This document shows positions 22,372-30,434 of a DNA stretch of 64,000 nucleotides, one piece after another. The notes under the pieces were generated by a model. It was not told the DNA's origin. It made no database searches and saw only the letters and a list, made by a program, of their open reading frames with translations. Location: NCBI GenBank assembly GCA_011523505.1, contig WTGP01000034.1, positions 62,001 to 126,000 of the forward strand, read 5' to 3'. The stretch is from Gammaproteobacteria bacterium. GTDB lineage: Bacteria > Pseudomonadota > Gammaproteobacteria > Steroidobacterales > Foliamicaceae. The number at the start of each line of letters is the position of its first letter. Position 1 is the stretch's first letter. Position numbers and translations under genes: made by a program.

Positions 22372-24369
22372 CTAGTCTCCGTCCGGCGGCAGGTACCAGA
22401 TGGGCGAGGTCCAGGCCATTTCCTGGATGGTCTTGGGCGCATCGTTATCGCAGGCGTCCGGGCGCTCATCCGCCGGCAGGGCGACGCATTGCGCCCAGCT
22501 CCAGCGCAGCGTGGGCACTTCCGCCGCGCGCAGGTAGTAGTACGAAGCCTCGGTGGGGTCGAACTCCGGGTCGTCGAACACCGCGCACAGGTCCGCCGAC
22601 CCCGTGCCGCTCCACGCTCCGGTTTGCAGGTCCACCTTGCCTTGCTGGTTCTCCCGGCCCGCCACGTCGAAGACCTTGTAGTGGGCCTGGCCGCCATCGT
22701 CGATCCACCCCTTGATCACCTGGAGCTTTTGCAGTTGTGCCGCCTGCGGATCCTGCATCGCGCTCACGAAGAGTTGCGGCGCGGCTCCGGCAGGCCCGCC
22801 GCTCAGGTCGCCGCCCATGGGGATGCCCCGGGCATAGCCGTGCGCCGCCCTGTCATCCAGTTCGCAGGCGCTCTCCTCGAAATCCCAGCCTGCGAACAGC
22901 CGGGGTTCGATACGCGTTCCGGTGGTGCCGAACACCTCCTTGCGGCGCAAGGACTCGAAGATGGCGTCGCGTGAATTCTCCACGGCCCATACGCCGGCCA
23001 GACCGCCCGGATTGGAAATCAGCCCGAAAGGCGAGCTTCCGCGGTCGGACAGCCGGGTCTCAAAGTCGGTCTCCGGCGCCAGGTGCCCCGGCCAGCTGTG
23101 CTCATGCGTGTCGCCGGCCGTGGAAATGTGCCCGTCCGTGGAGGCGATCACGCCCATCTTGTAGGAATTGACGCCGATCACGGCCTGGTCCTGCAAGCCG
23201 GTCAGGAGAACGCTGCGGAAGAAGTCGTTCTTCGAAATGCAGCCGAAGCGCACAAAGCCGCGGATGCCGATTTCCCCTTCTTCGCAAAACCGCACATCGG
23301 TCGGCTCGCCGAAGAACGACACCGCTTCCCGCCCGACGCTGCGCACCTGCTCCTGCTCGCACAGTTCGTCCTCGGCGCCGAGAATGTTCGGCAGCCCGTT
23401 GAAGCACTCGGAATTGCCCTTGTGCTGGAACACCTCCATGACCGGTTCCATGGCGTTGCGCAGTTCCGCGATTTCGCGCGCCGTGTCGCTCGACTCGAAC
23501 CGGGAAATATAGGACGGAAACATGGCGCCCGAGCTCAGGTTGGAGTTGTGCGGGATCGCCAGCACGTCGCATCCTTCGACGCCTTCCAGGCACTGCTCGG
23601 TCAACTGCTCCCACAATTCGATGTCGGTGGGCGATTCGATGTAGGAAATCGCGTATTCCGGCACCCGGTCATTGCGGAAGATGACATTGCGGTGATAGTT
23701 GTTGCTCCTGGGTGTGCCCGTGTGTTCGTAACCCACGAAAGTTGTGAAGCGGCAGGCCGAGGTACGGTCGTAGGCCGCTTCGGCCATGTCCCGGGTGCTC
23801 TGCCACAGGGAAAGAGAGGCCTCGAGGCACTCGGAGCCGTCTTCGCCGCAAATGTCCGTCACGCGCTCGGGGTCTTCGCTGATGACAATGCGAATGAAGG
23901 GCGACAGCCCCTCTCCGCTTTCGCCGCGCAGGAACCGGCAGGAGTTGGCGTTGTAGGCCTCGCTCTCTTCATCGAAACAGAGCTTCATTTCGCCGAAAAA
24001 CTCGGAGTGGTCGGTGACCGCCGCAAAGTCCAGCGGACGCTCGAGTTTCTGGGTCATCACCACGCTGCCGTCCTCGGCGTAGGGCGGGATCGGAATGGCT
24101 TCGCCTTTGGCGAATCGGTACGCGTCGGCCGGAGTGGTTCTCGTGCCCAGCGGGCGGGCGTCGTAGGAGTAGGCGGTGTGGATGTGCAGGTCGCCGAAGT
24201 ACGCATTGCGATTGGCGTTTCGGTCGATGCAGACTTCCCTGTCCTCGGTGTACGTCACGAGGCTTGCACCCGGTGACCCCTGTCCGGCTTGCTGGGCGCA
24301 ACCGGAAACAAGGAATACGGCCATCAGCAAGGCAGTATGAGCCTGGCACGGCACTGGTTCACGACGCAA
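22372..24369 (-). CDS. DUF3604 lipoprotein
   Basis: A 665-residue protein with an N-terminal lipobox (FLVSGCAQ). The start is TTG 24369 or GTG 24354. The DUF3604 body has PHP-like metal motifs: YFGDLHIHTAYSYDA, FAAVTDHSEFFGEM, DVLAIPHNSNLSSG and a late STDGHISTAGDTHEHSW. The family occurs widely in marine bacteria near TonB receptors and hydrolases, with function unproven; a metal-dependent phosphoesterase role is inferred. It is likely co-transcribed with the PepSY gene. Confidence 0.92.
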   Translation of the reverse strand: MRREPVPCQAHTALLMAVFLVSGCAQQAGQGSPGASLVTYTEDREVCIDRNANRNAYFGDLHIHTAYSYDARPLGTRTTPADAYRFAKGEAIPIPPYAEDGSVVMTQKLERPLDFAAVTDHSEFFGEMKLCFDEESEAYNANSCRFLRGESGEGLSPFIRIVISEDPERVTDICGEDGSECLEASLSLWQSTRDMAEAAYDRTSACRFTTFVGYEHTGTPRSNNYHRNVIFRNDRVPEYAISYIESPTDIELWEQLTEQCLEGVEGCDVLAIPHNSNLSSGAMFPSYISRFESSDTAREIAELRNAMEPVMEVFQHKGNSECFNGLPNILGAEDELCEQEQVRSVGREAVSFFGEPTDVRFCEEGEIGIRGFVRFGCISKNDFFRSVLLTGLQDQAVIGVNSYKMGVIASTDGHISTAGDTHEHSWPGHLAPETDFETRLSDRGSSPFGLISNPGGLAGVWAVENSRDAIFESLRRKEVFGTTGTRIEPRLFAGWDFEESACELDDRAAHGYARGIPMGGDLSGGPAGAAPQLFVSAMQDPQAAQLQKLQVIKGWIDDGGQAHYKVFDVAGRENQQGKVDLQTGAWSGTGSADLCAVFDDPEFDPTEASYYYLRAAEVPTLRWSWAQCVALPADERPDACDNDAPKTIQEMAWTSPIWYLPPDGD

Positions 24370-24492
24370 GCGCTTTTCTCCCGGGACCCCGGTCGGGAAG
24401 GGGTTTCAATATAGTTTCGCACAGTCGCGGCCACTCGGCGGCGCGACGATTGGTCTATCCTGCGCATCAATGAGGACGGGAGGATTCGTTTT

Positions 24493-25071
24493 GTGACTTC
24501 ATTCCTTGAGCGCATCGGGACCGGAAAGTATCGCGCCAATCCACGGTTCCGGTCCGGATTCCCGGTGATCCTGGCGCTCTTCGTTGCCGCGTGTTCTCAG
24601 GAACTGCCGTCACGGCCGGCGGAATCGATCGACCTTCAACAGTACGTTGAACCCGGGTGGTTTCTCCGCCCGCCCGGGGTCGAAAGTGAAGTGTCCTGCG
24701 ACGGAGCGCTGCAGGTGGCCAAATGCTGGCTGACATTGGATAACAGGCAAGGATGCACGGTCTGGCAGGAGGAACCCCTCGCCGGCGGCGCAACAGTCAG
24801 CTGGTCCGGGAAATGTGAGGACGGACGGGCCAACGGTGAAGGCATACTCACCATCGCATGGCCCAACCTCTGGCATCGCGGATCCGATAGCGTCCATGAG
24901 GGTGAGATAAAAAACGGCAAAAGGACCGGCCACTGGGTCTTGCGCCACTCTTTCCTTACGGAGCAGGGCGAGTACCGGCAGGGCCAAAGAATCGGACCCT
25001 GGGAAATCAGCAGTCCGAGCGGCTGGAGCATTACGGAGCGCTACATGATTCGGGGGCCCATTTCCGAATAG
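24493..25071 (+). CDS. Lipoprotein with MORN-like repeats
   Basis: A 192-residue protein with a GTG start and a lipobox-like end to its hydrophobic leader (LFVAACSQ). Three MORN-type strands are visible: WSGKCEDGRANGEGIL, GEIKNGKRTGHWV and GEYRQGQRIGPWE. MORN repeats form beta-hairpin sheets in scaffold or membrane-associated proteins. The specific role is unknown. It is divergent from the DUF3604 gene across 123 bp. Confidence 0.8.
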   Translation: MTSFLERIGTGKYRANPRFRSGFPVILALFVAACSQELPSRPAESIDLQQYVEPGWFLRPPGVESEVSCDGALQVAKCWLTLDNRQGCTVWQEEPLAGGATVSWSGKCEDGRANGEGILTIAWPNLWHRGSDSVHEGEIKNGKRTGHWVLRHSFLTEQGEYRQGQRIGPWEISSPSGWSITERYMIRGPISE

Positions 25072-25114
25072 TGCTGAGCAAGTGTTCCGGTCGCTCGCGT
25101 AGACTTGCCGCGTT

Positions 25115-25717
25115 ATGAAATTTCACTCCCAAGACTACTTTGTCGGCGAGCAGGCCGATCAGACTCCGGTCCCCGACCAGTTCGAGGCCGGTCCTTTCAG
25201 AAAATCCCGGCCTCCGGAACCGCTGCGGTTCGAGGTCAACATGGTGGCCGAGGCGCACGGCAAGCAGCAGAAGACGGGCACCGTGCAGGTCAATATTCCC
25301 GGCTTCAGCCCGGTCACGCTGTACTGCGACGAGCAGCCGCCCGTGGGCGACGACCAGGCCCCGCCGCCGCTGGCGTTCTTCACCGCCGGCATCGGGTTCT
25401 GCCTGATGACGCACATGACCGACATCCTCAACACCCGCAAGATCGAGGTGACCTCAATGCGCCTGGAGCAGCGGGTCCGGTTCATGACCACGCTCGGGAC
25501 CATGCGCGAACTCGGCCATCGCACGACCGGCGAGACCGAAAAGGTGGAGACGCACGTCATCATCGACAGCCCCGAACCGCCGGAAAGGATTCAGGCCCTG
25601 CTGGAGGAAGCCGAAAGTTCCTGCATGGCCCACCATGCGCTGCGCAATCCCATCCCCTGGTCGACGCGACTCGTGTATAACGGCGTTGAAATCGATGCCC
25701 GGGACAGCGCCGAGTAG
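25115..25717 (+). CDS. OsmC-family protein
   Basis: A 200-residue protein of the OsmC/Ohr fold. The redox Cys pair is represented by the Cys in GIGFCLMTH and the one in SSCMAHHALRNP. The OsmC family reduces organic peroxides, but this divergent branch with a long N-terminus is mostly uncharacterised. The next gene begins three bases after its stop, so the two are probably one unit. Confidence 0.85.
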   Translation: MKFHSQDYFVGEQADQTPVPDQFEAGPFRKSRPPEPLRFEVNMVAEAHGKQQKTGTVQVNIPGFSPVTLYCDEQPPVGDDQAPPPLAFFTAGIGFCLMTHMTDILNTRKIEVTSMRLEQRVRFMTTLGTMRELGHRTTGETEKVETHVIIDSPEPPERIQALLEEAESSCMAHHALRNPIPWSTRLVYNGVEIDARDSAE

Positions 25718-25719
25718 AT

Positions 25720-26535
25720 ATGCATGGCTTTGCAGGAATTTCCAACGAACTGACGATTCACTATGTGTCCCTGGGGCAGGGCCGGCCCCTGGTGTTCATT
25801 CCGGGCTGGACCATGGACACGGGGGCTTTCCGCGAGAACCTGGGACCGTTGTCGGCGGACTTCCGGGCGATTGCTTACGATCCGCGCAGTCACGGAAAGT
25901 CATCCCGGACCGAATCCGGACACGATTACAGGCAACACGGGGCGGACCTGGCGGCCTTTCTGGACGAGCTGGAACTCAAGGATGTCGTGCTGCTCGGCTG
26001 GTCGGCCGGCGTCTGTGCCGCCTACTCCTATTTCGAGCAGTTCGGATACGGAAACGTTCGGGCGTTCGTCAATATCGACCAGCCACCCAAGGCGGCCCGG
26101 GAAACGCCCGCCGACTGGGGCATCAACTCGCGGGAACAACTGGCGCAATTCGAGCAGTTCATGGCCTCGCCGCAAAGGGAGGAGTTCGCAAGAATGGCCG
26201 CCCCGACCATGTTTCTTGAGCCACCCGCCGACGCGGCGTTTGTCGAGGAATTCGTTGCCAGCTCGATGAGCACGCCGCAACCCGCCGCTTCGCTGTTGCT
26301 GCGGGAAGTGAACCTCAGCGACTACACGGCGGTTGCCAGGGAGATAGCGGCCCACCTGCCGGTGCTGCACGTCGTCAAGGAAGAGCATGGGGAGGCTGCC
26401 CGGCGCTGGATCGAAGCCAACGCGCCGCAGATCGAACTCTGCGTGCTCGGCGCGCACATGATGTTCCTGGAGTTCCCGGCCCAGTTCAACGCCCTCGTCA
26501 CCCGCTTCCTCAACGCCCACCTTCCGCCGTTGTAG
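25720..26535 (+). CDS. Alpha/beta-fold hydrolase
   Basis: A 271-residue cytoplasmic hydrolase. The oxyanion region is VFIPGWTMDTGAF, the nucleophile elbow is LGWSAGVCAAY (Ser), and the catalytic His is in LGAHMMFLEFPAQF near the end. The fold covers esterases, haloperoxidase-like enzymes and C-C hydrolases; the substrate is not deducible. It is tightly linked to the OsmC gene. Confidence 0.9.
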   Translation: MHGFAGISNELTIHYVSLGQGRPLVFIPGWTMDTGAFRENLGPLSADFRAIAYDPRSHGKSSRTESGHDYRQHGADLAAFLDELELKDVVLLGWSAGVCAAYSYFEQFGYGNVRAFVNIDQPPKAARETPADWGINSREQLAQFEQFMASPQREEFARMAAPTMFLEPPADAAFVEEFVASSMSTPQPAASLLLREVNLSDYTAVAREIAAHLPVLHVVKEEHGEAARRWIEANAPQIELCVLGAHMMFLEFPAQFNALVTRFLNAHLPPL

Positions 26536-26602
26536 CCGCTTCTCGAAATATTGGGCGGAAACCTCGTGTTTTCGGCTTGCAATGCGGAGGGCAGTTTCGC
26601 AT

Positions 26603-26625
26603 AATCTGGTCATTCTGGTCAGATT
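26603..26625. promoter_or_regulatory. Probable operator of the Phd-PIN module
   Basis: Two copies of TCTGGTCA (26605-26612 and 26614-26621) stand one base apart, framed by an outer dyad AATCTG...CAGATT. The element lies 11 bp before the antitoxin ATG, fitting autorepression by a Phd-type antitoxin. Confidence 0.65.
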
Positions 26626-26635
26626 TATCCGGGAA

Positions 26636-26890
26636 ATGACAAAGAACTGGCAGGTTCAGGAAGCGAAGGCGCGATTCAGCGAACTGGTGCGCAGCGCCGA
26701 TTCCGGGCCGCAAACGATTACGATTCATGGCCGCCGGGCTGCCGTCGTGCTATCGGCCGACGACTATGACCGGCTGATAGACAAGTGCGGCAAGCCCGCC
26801 CTGACCGAGTTTCTGCGTGATTCTCCGCTTGCCGGCGTGAAGCTGGACCTGGAGCGCGACCGCTCCCTGCCGCGTAAGACCCGGCTGTGA
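26636..26890 (+). CDS. Phd/YefM-type antitoxin
   Basis: An 84-residue protein. The ATG at 26636 is chosen because the Phd pattern starts there (NWQVQEAKARFSELVRSA), followed by PQTITIHGRRAAVVLSADDY. The C-terminal part is toxin-binding. The frame is open upstream, but that part covers the operator repeats. The stop overlaps the toxin start (GTGA). Confidence 0.92.
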   Translation: MTKNWQVQEAKARFSELVRSADSGPQTITIHGRRAAVVLSADDYDRLIDKCGKPALTEFLRDSPLAGVKLDLERDRSLPRKTRL

Positions 26891-27303
26891 GTTTTCTGAT
26901 CGATACCTGTGCGCTGTCGGAGCTGACCAGGAAAAACCCTGCGCCGCTCGTGACCGAGTGGTTTGACGGCACGCCGGCGGAATCACTCCACGTGAGTGTT
27001 CTTTCCTTCGGTGAAATCCGACGTGGGGTGGAGCGTCTGCCGGACAGTCGCCGGCGGTCACGCATTTCGGCCTGGCTGGAGAACGAGTTGCCGGCGTGGT
27101 TCGAAAACCGCGTTCTGCCCATCGACGGCAGCATCGCAGACGAATGGGGCAGGCTGACGGCGCGTTTGAAAAATCCGCTTACCGCAATCGATGGGCTGAT
27201 TGCCGCGACTGCCCTGTGCCGGCGGTTAACCGTCGTGACCCGCAATGAGTCTGATTTCGCGCCCGCGGGTGTTGCAATCCTTAACCCCTGGCGCCAACGC
27301 TGA
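26887..27303 (+). CDS. PIN-domain toxin (FitB/VapC type)
   Basis: A 138-residue PIN ribonuclease with a GTG start. Acidic residues are in FLIDTCALSEL, SFGEIRRGVE, AIDGLIAATAL and VVTRNESDF. The KNPAPLVTEWF and RLPDSRRRSRI pattern matches the FitB-like branch. It pairs with the Phd-type antitoxin encoded just upstream, a known mixed combination. Confidence 0.92.
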   Translation: MSFLIDTCALSELTRKNPAPLVTEWFDGTPAESLHVSVLSFGEIRRGVERLPDSRRRSRISAWLENELPAWFENRVLPIDGSIADEWGRLTARLKNPLTAIDGLIAATALCRRLTVVTRNESDFAPAGVAILNPWRQR

Positions 27304-27385
27304 ACAGCCGGAACGATATACTTTGTGGGCGGGGCGCGTTTGAGAATTCGGACGTCGGAATCCTTCAGCCGGAACCCAGTGAACC

Positions 27386-28579
27386 ATGGCCAAAGTCTAT
27401 GTAATTGGCACCTTTGACACCAAGGAAGCGGAACTTACGTACGCGGGCGAATGCCTGCAGTCAGCCGGAGCAGCCGTACTTCTGGTGGACGTTTCGACAG
27501 GGTCCCCATCGGATGCCGCGGACGTTCCCGCCGGGGACGTCGCCCGATGTCACCCGGGCGGCGAATCCGCGGTGCTGGGCCAGTCAGATCGGGGCACAGC
27601 CGTCGCGGCGATGGGCGAGGCATTGTCCAACTACCTGATATCCCGCGACGACATCGGCGCCGTGCTTGGGCTCGGCGGGTCGGGCAACACCGCAATCGTT
27701 ACTGCGGCCATGCGGACGCTACCCGTAGGGGTGCCGAAGATCATGGTCTCGACCATGGCTTCCGGCGATGTTTCCGCTTATGTGGGCCCTAACGATATCG
27801 CGATGATGTACTCGGTGGTGGATATCGCAGGCCTGAACGCCATATCCCGGCAGGTCATCGCCAACGCGGCGTACGCAGCGGCCGGGATGGCGCTCAACAG
27901 GGCGGAATCTGGCGAATCCGCGCGACCCGCACTCGGTTTTTCGATGTTCGGGGTGACGACGCCGTGCATCACGGCCATACGCTCGGCGCTGGAGGCGGAT
28001 TTCGAGTGCTTCGTCTTCCATGCCACGGGGACCGGCGGACAGTCGATGGAAAAACTCGTCGATTCGGGCTTGCTGGGGGGCGTCTTCGACATCACAACGA
28101 CCGAAGTGTGCGATTACCTGGTGGGCGGCGTTCTTCCCTGCTCGCCGGACCGCTTCGGCGCCGTGATCCGCACCGGGGTCCCGTACGTGGGGTCGGTGGG
28201 CGCTGTCGATATGGTCAATTTCGGCGCCCGCGAGACCGTGCCGGAGAAATTTCAATCGAGGCGGCTTCATGTTCACAACCCGCAGATCACCCTGATGCGC
28301 ACGACCGCCGGGGAGAACGAGGCCATCGGCGCATGGATCGTGGAGAGGCTCAATCGAATGACAGGGCCCGTGCGTTTTCTGCTACCGCTCAGGGGAGTGT
28401 CCGCAATCGACAAGGAGGACCAGCCGTTCCATGACCCGGATGCCGACGAGGCCCTGTTCAACGCGATACGCAATGGCTGGACACACGCGCCGAACCGGCA
28501 GCTGGTCGAGGTGGACGCACACATCAACGACGACGTGTTTACCCGGGAGGCGCTGCGCCAATTTCGGTCCCTGGGATAA
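27386..28579 (+). CDS. Tm-1-like ATP-binding protein (UPF0261)
   Basis: A 397-residue protein matching UPF0261, the N-terminal half of the plant Tm-1 protein. Marks are VYVIGTFDTKEAEL at the start, GLGGSGNTAIVTAAM, KIMVSTMASGDVSAYVG, FGVTTPCITAIR and FHATGTGGQSMEKLV. In many bacteria it occurs with a TIM-barrel protein equal to the other half of Tm-1; that partner is at 31684-32523 on the other strand. The biochemical role is unknown; ATP binding is known for Tm-1. Confidence 0.93.
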   Translation: MAKVYVIGTFDTKEAELTYAGECLQSAGAAVLLVDVSTGSPSDAADVPAGDVARCHPGGESAVLGQSDRGTAVAAMGEALSNYLISRDDIGAVLGLGGSGNTAIVTAAMRTLPVGVPKIMVSTMASGDVSAYVGPNDIAMMYSVVDIAGLNAISRQVIANAAYAAAGMALNRAESGESARPALGFSMFGVTTPCITAIRSALEADFECFVFHATGTGGQSMEKLVDSGLLGGVFDITTTEVCDYLVGGVLPCSPDRFGAVIRTGVPYVGSVGAVDMVNFGARETVPEKFQSRRLHVHNPQITLMRTTAGENEAIGAWIVERLNRMTGPVRFLLPLRGVSAIDKEDQPFHDPDADEALFNAIRNGWTHAPNRQLVEVDAHINDDVFTREALRQFRSLG

Positions 28580-29487
28580 GAACCCTCGCCCGCGCCTGCG
28601 CCTGCCTGCTGGCCCTGCTGTTGACGGCCTGCGCCGTTTCGGGCGGCCAGGAGCCGTCGGTGCGGGAAGCCGGAACCGGCGCCATCCCGGTCGCGGGCCT
28701 GCTGGTGGATCTGGACGCGGACCGGGACGTGACGCTGGAAACCCGCCCCGACCTGGCCGGCGAGGGCCACAGGATGGGCGAAGTGTCCGCATGGGGCAAC
28801 CAGGTGAAGGGCGGGAAGATCATTTATTTCCGCAACTTCCGTCCCGGCGGCAGGCCCGCTCTTCGCGGGCCCGTGGCGGAACTCAACGGGCATCACGCCA
28901 TCGTCTTCGACGAGGACGAACTGGTCAACAGCGCCGAGGATGCGCTGGATCATCTGACCACGGGCAGCGGGTTTACCTGGGCGGCGGTGATCGCCGGCCA
29001 CCGGCAGTTTCCCACGCGCGCCCCCTACAAGGACGTCAACGCTTTCTTCGGAAATCTCAAGAACGGCCCCGAGTTCGAGGGCGTATGGGCGGGATTCGAC
29101 GACGACAACGCAGTGAGCATGAACCCCCGCAATTCCAGGTCGTTCGGAACGTGGAACCGGGACAACCCCAAGCTCACGGGGCCGAGGCTCGAGGAAGGCC
29201 GTTTCCACGTCGTGGCGGGCCGCCTGGGGGCGGGCAGGGGCGCCGTGATGGCGGAACTGTTCGTCGATCAGCCCACGGCGGTGGACAGGGCGCCGTTTGA
29301 GGTCGTCCCGGAAGCGGACCCGTCAAAACTGGCGATCGGACAGGAACGCGAAGCCCTGGATCATCCCGGCAAGGAAGCGTTCAACGGAGAGATCGCGCGC
29401 ATGCTGATCTGGGAAAGGCCCTTGTCCGATCCGGAGCTGGCATCCGTTATTCGCCATCTCAAGTCCAGGTATGGCGTTGGCGACTGA
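28561..29487 (+). CDS. LamG-like lipoprotein with no standard start codon for its leader
   Basis: The frame carries a lipoprotein leader (ARACACLLALLLTACAVSGG) and then a concanavalin/LamG-like jelly-roll: WAAVIAGHRQFP, GRFHVVAGRLG, and the closing FNGEIARMLIWERPLSDPEL. Between the in-frame stop at 28434 and the leader there is no ATG, GTG or TTG. The first standard codon is TTG 28621, which would cut the hydrophobic helix in half. ATT 28561 follows GGGAGG and is the best non-standard candidate. The role is probably carbohydrate or surface binding. It overlaps the Tm-1-like gene. Confidence 0.75.
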   Translation: MSVPGIRTLARACACLLALLLTACAVSGGQEPSVREAGTGAIPVAGLLVDLDADRDVTLETRPDLAGEGHRMGEVSAWGNQVKGGKIIYFRNFRPGGRPALRGPVAELNGHHAIVFDEDELVNSAEDALDHLTTGSGFTWAAVIAGHRQFPTRAPYKDVNAFFGNLKNGPEFEGVWAGFDDDNAVSMNPRNSRSFGTWNRDNPKLTGPRLEEGRFHVVAGRLGAGRGAVMAELFVDQPTAVDRAPFEVVPEADPSKLAIGQEREALDHPGKEAFNGEIARMLIWERPLSDPELASVIRHLKSRYGVGD

Positions 29488-29528
29488 CTGAATCCTCCCG
29501 ACTGCTCGGGGGCAGGATGCCCACACGT

Positions 29529-30434
29529 TCAGGGTAATGCGCCGGATGAGTCCGCGTGCCGTGGGGTGTGCCGGCGGATGAACCGCCCGCCAATGTCCGG
29601 CTCCGTCTTGAGTTCCCGGACCGTGATGTCCTTGAATTGCACGGCCATTGCCATGTCCCGGTGTATCTGCAACGAAAAAGCGCCCTTCAGCGAGCGGCTG
29701 GCCTCGTCGTTGTCGATTGCCTCCAGCGTCACCATGCCATTGAGCGCGTGGATGAGGCGGTTGCCGTAAGCGATCACGATGTGTTCGTTCCACTCGGGAT
29801 AGCGTCTCGCCTGTGCCATGATTTCGGCCTTTGAGTTCACCATGCCGGTAACCCGTCGCTCGAAAGTTCCACCTGATGGGTCCGCGGCGGCGAAGATCTC
29901 GACCGTTTCCCCGTACAGCGCAAGCAGTTCGCGCGCCTCGTCCTCCCACAGCATGGCGAAGGTCCGGTCCGCGTGCGTGGTCACGATGTTCGCCTGGTAG
30001 CCGCGAACGACAAACGGTTTCTCTTCTATCCCGCGGCCCCGGTATTGCAGGCCGGAATTGCCGATTTCGGTAAGAAAGCGGTACTTGAGCCGGGCTTCGA
30101 AATTGGCAAACGTCCCTTCCCGAATGAGGTAGGTGTTTTCCTCAAGCGGGGTGTCCGTGCGGCCGGTGATCGCGCCGTCGATCACGGACCAGTACCGGCT
30201 GTCGCCCGACCAGCCGTCTAGGGACTTGCCGTCGAACAGAGAGATTTCTCCGGGGGCTGCAGGTTCCTTCCGCGCCGATTCCGACTGGCCCGCCGCCGGC
30301 CAGGCCAGTAGGAAGGCCAGCAATAGCGCGCCCGGAAAAGGGAAGAAACCGGATGGCCCCGGCAGGCGGCCGGAACGGGAGCGGACACGCCGGCGGTCGT
30401 CATGCACGGCTATTCGCCGATGACTTCCCGCCAC
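29529..30434 (-). CDS. DUF1080 (3-keto-disaccharide hydrolase-like) protein
   Basis: A 301-residue protein. A signal-like helix (ALLLAFLLAWPAAGQ) precedes the DUF1080 domain: SLFDGKSLDGWSGD, WSVIDGAITGRTD, NSGLQYRGRGI, VRGYQANIV and FSLQIHRDMAMAVQFKDITVREL. The fold is a LamG-like jelly roll, and some members hydrolyse 3-keto-glycosides. Start ATG 30434 overlaps the upstream ThuA gene; GTG 30407 is an alternative with a shorter N-terminus. It is likely translationally coupled to the ThuA-cupin gene. Confidence 0.9.
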   Translation of the reverse strand: MAGSHRRIAVHDDRRRVRSRSGRLPGPSGFFPFPGALLLAFLLAWPAAGQSESARKEPAAPGEISLFDGKSLDGWSGDSRYWSVIDGAITGRTDTPLEENTYLIREGTFANFEARLKYRFLTEIGNSGLQYRGRGIEEKPFVVRGYQANIVTTHADRTFAMLWEDEARELLALYGETVEIFAAADPSGGTFERRVTGMVNSKAEIMAQARRYPEWNEHIVIAYGNRLIHALNGMVTLEAIDNDEASRSLKGAFSLQIHRDMAMAVQFKDITVRELKTEPDIGGRFIRRHTPRHADSSGALP

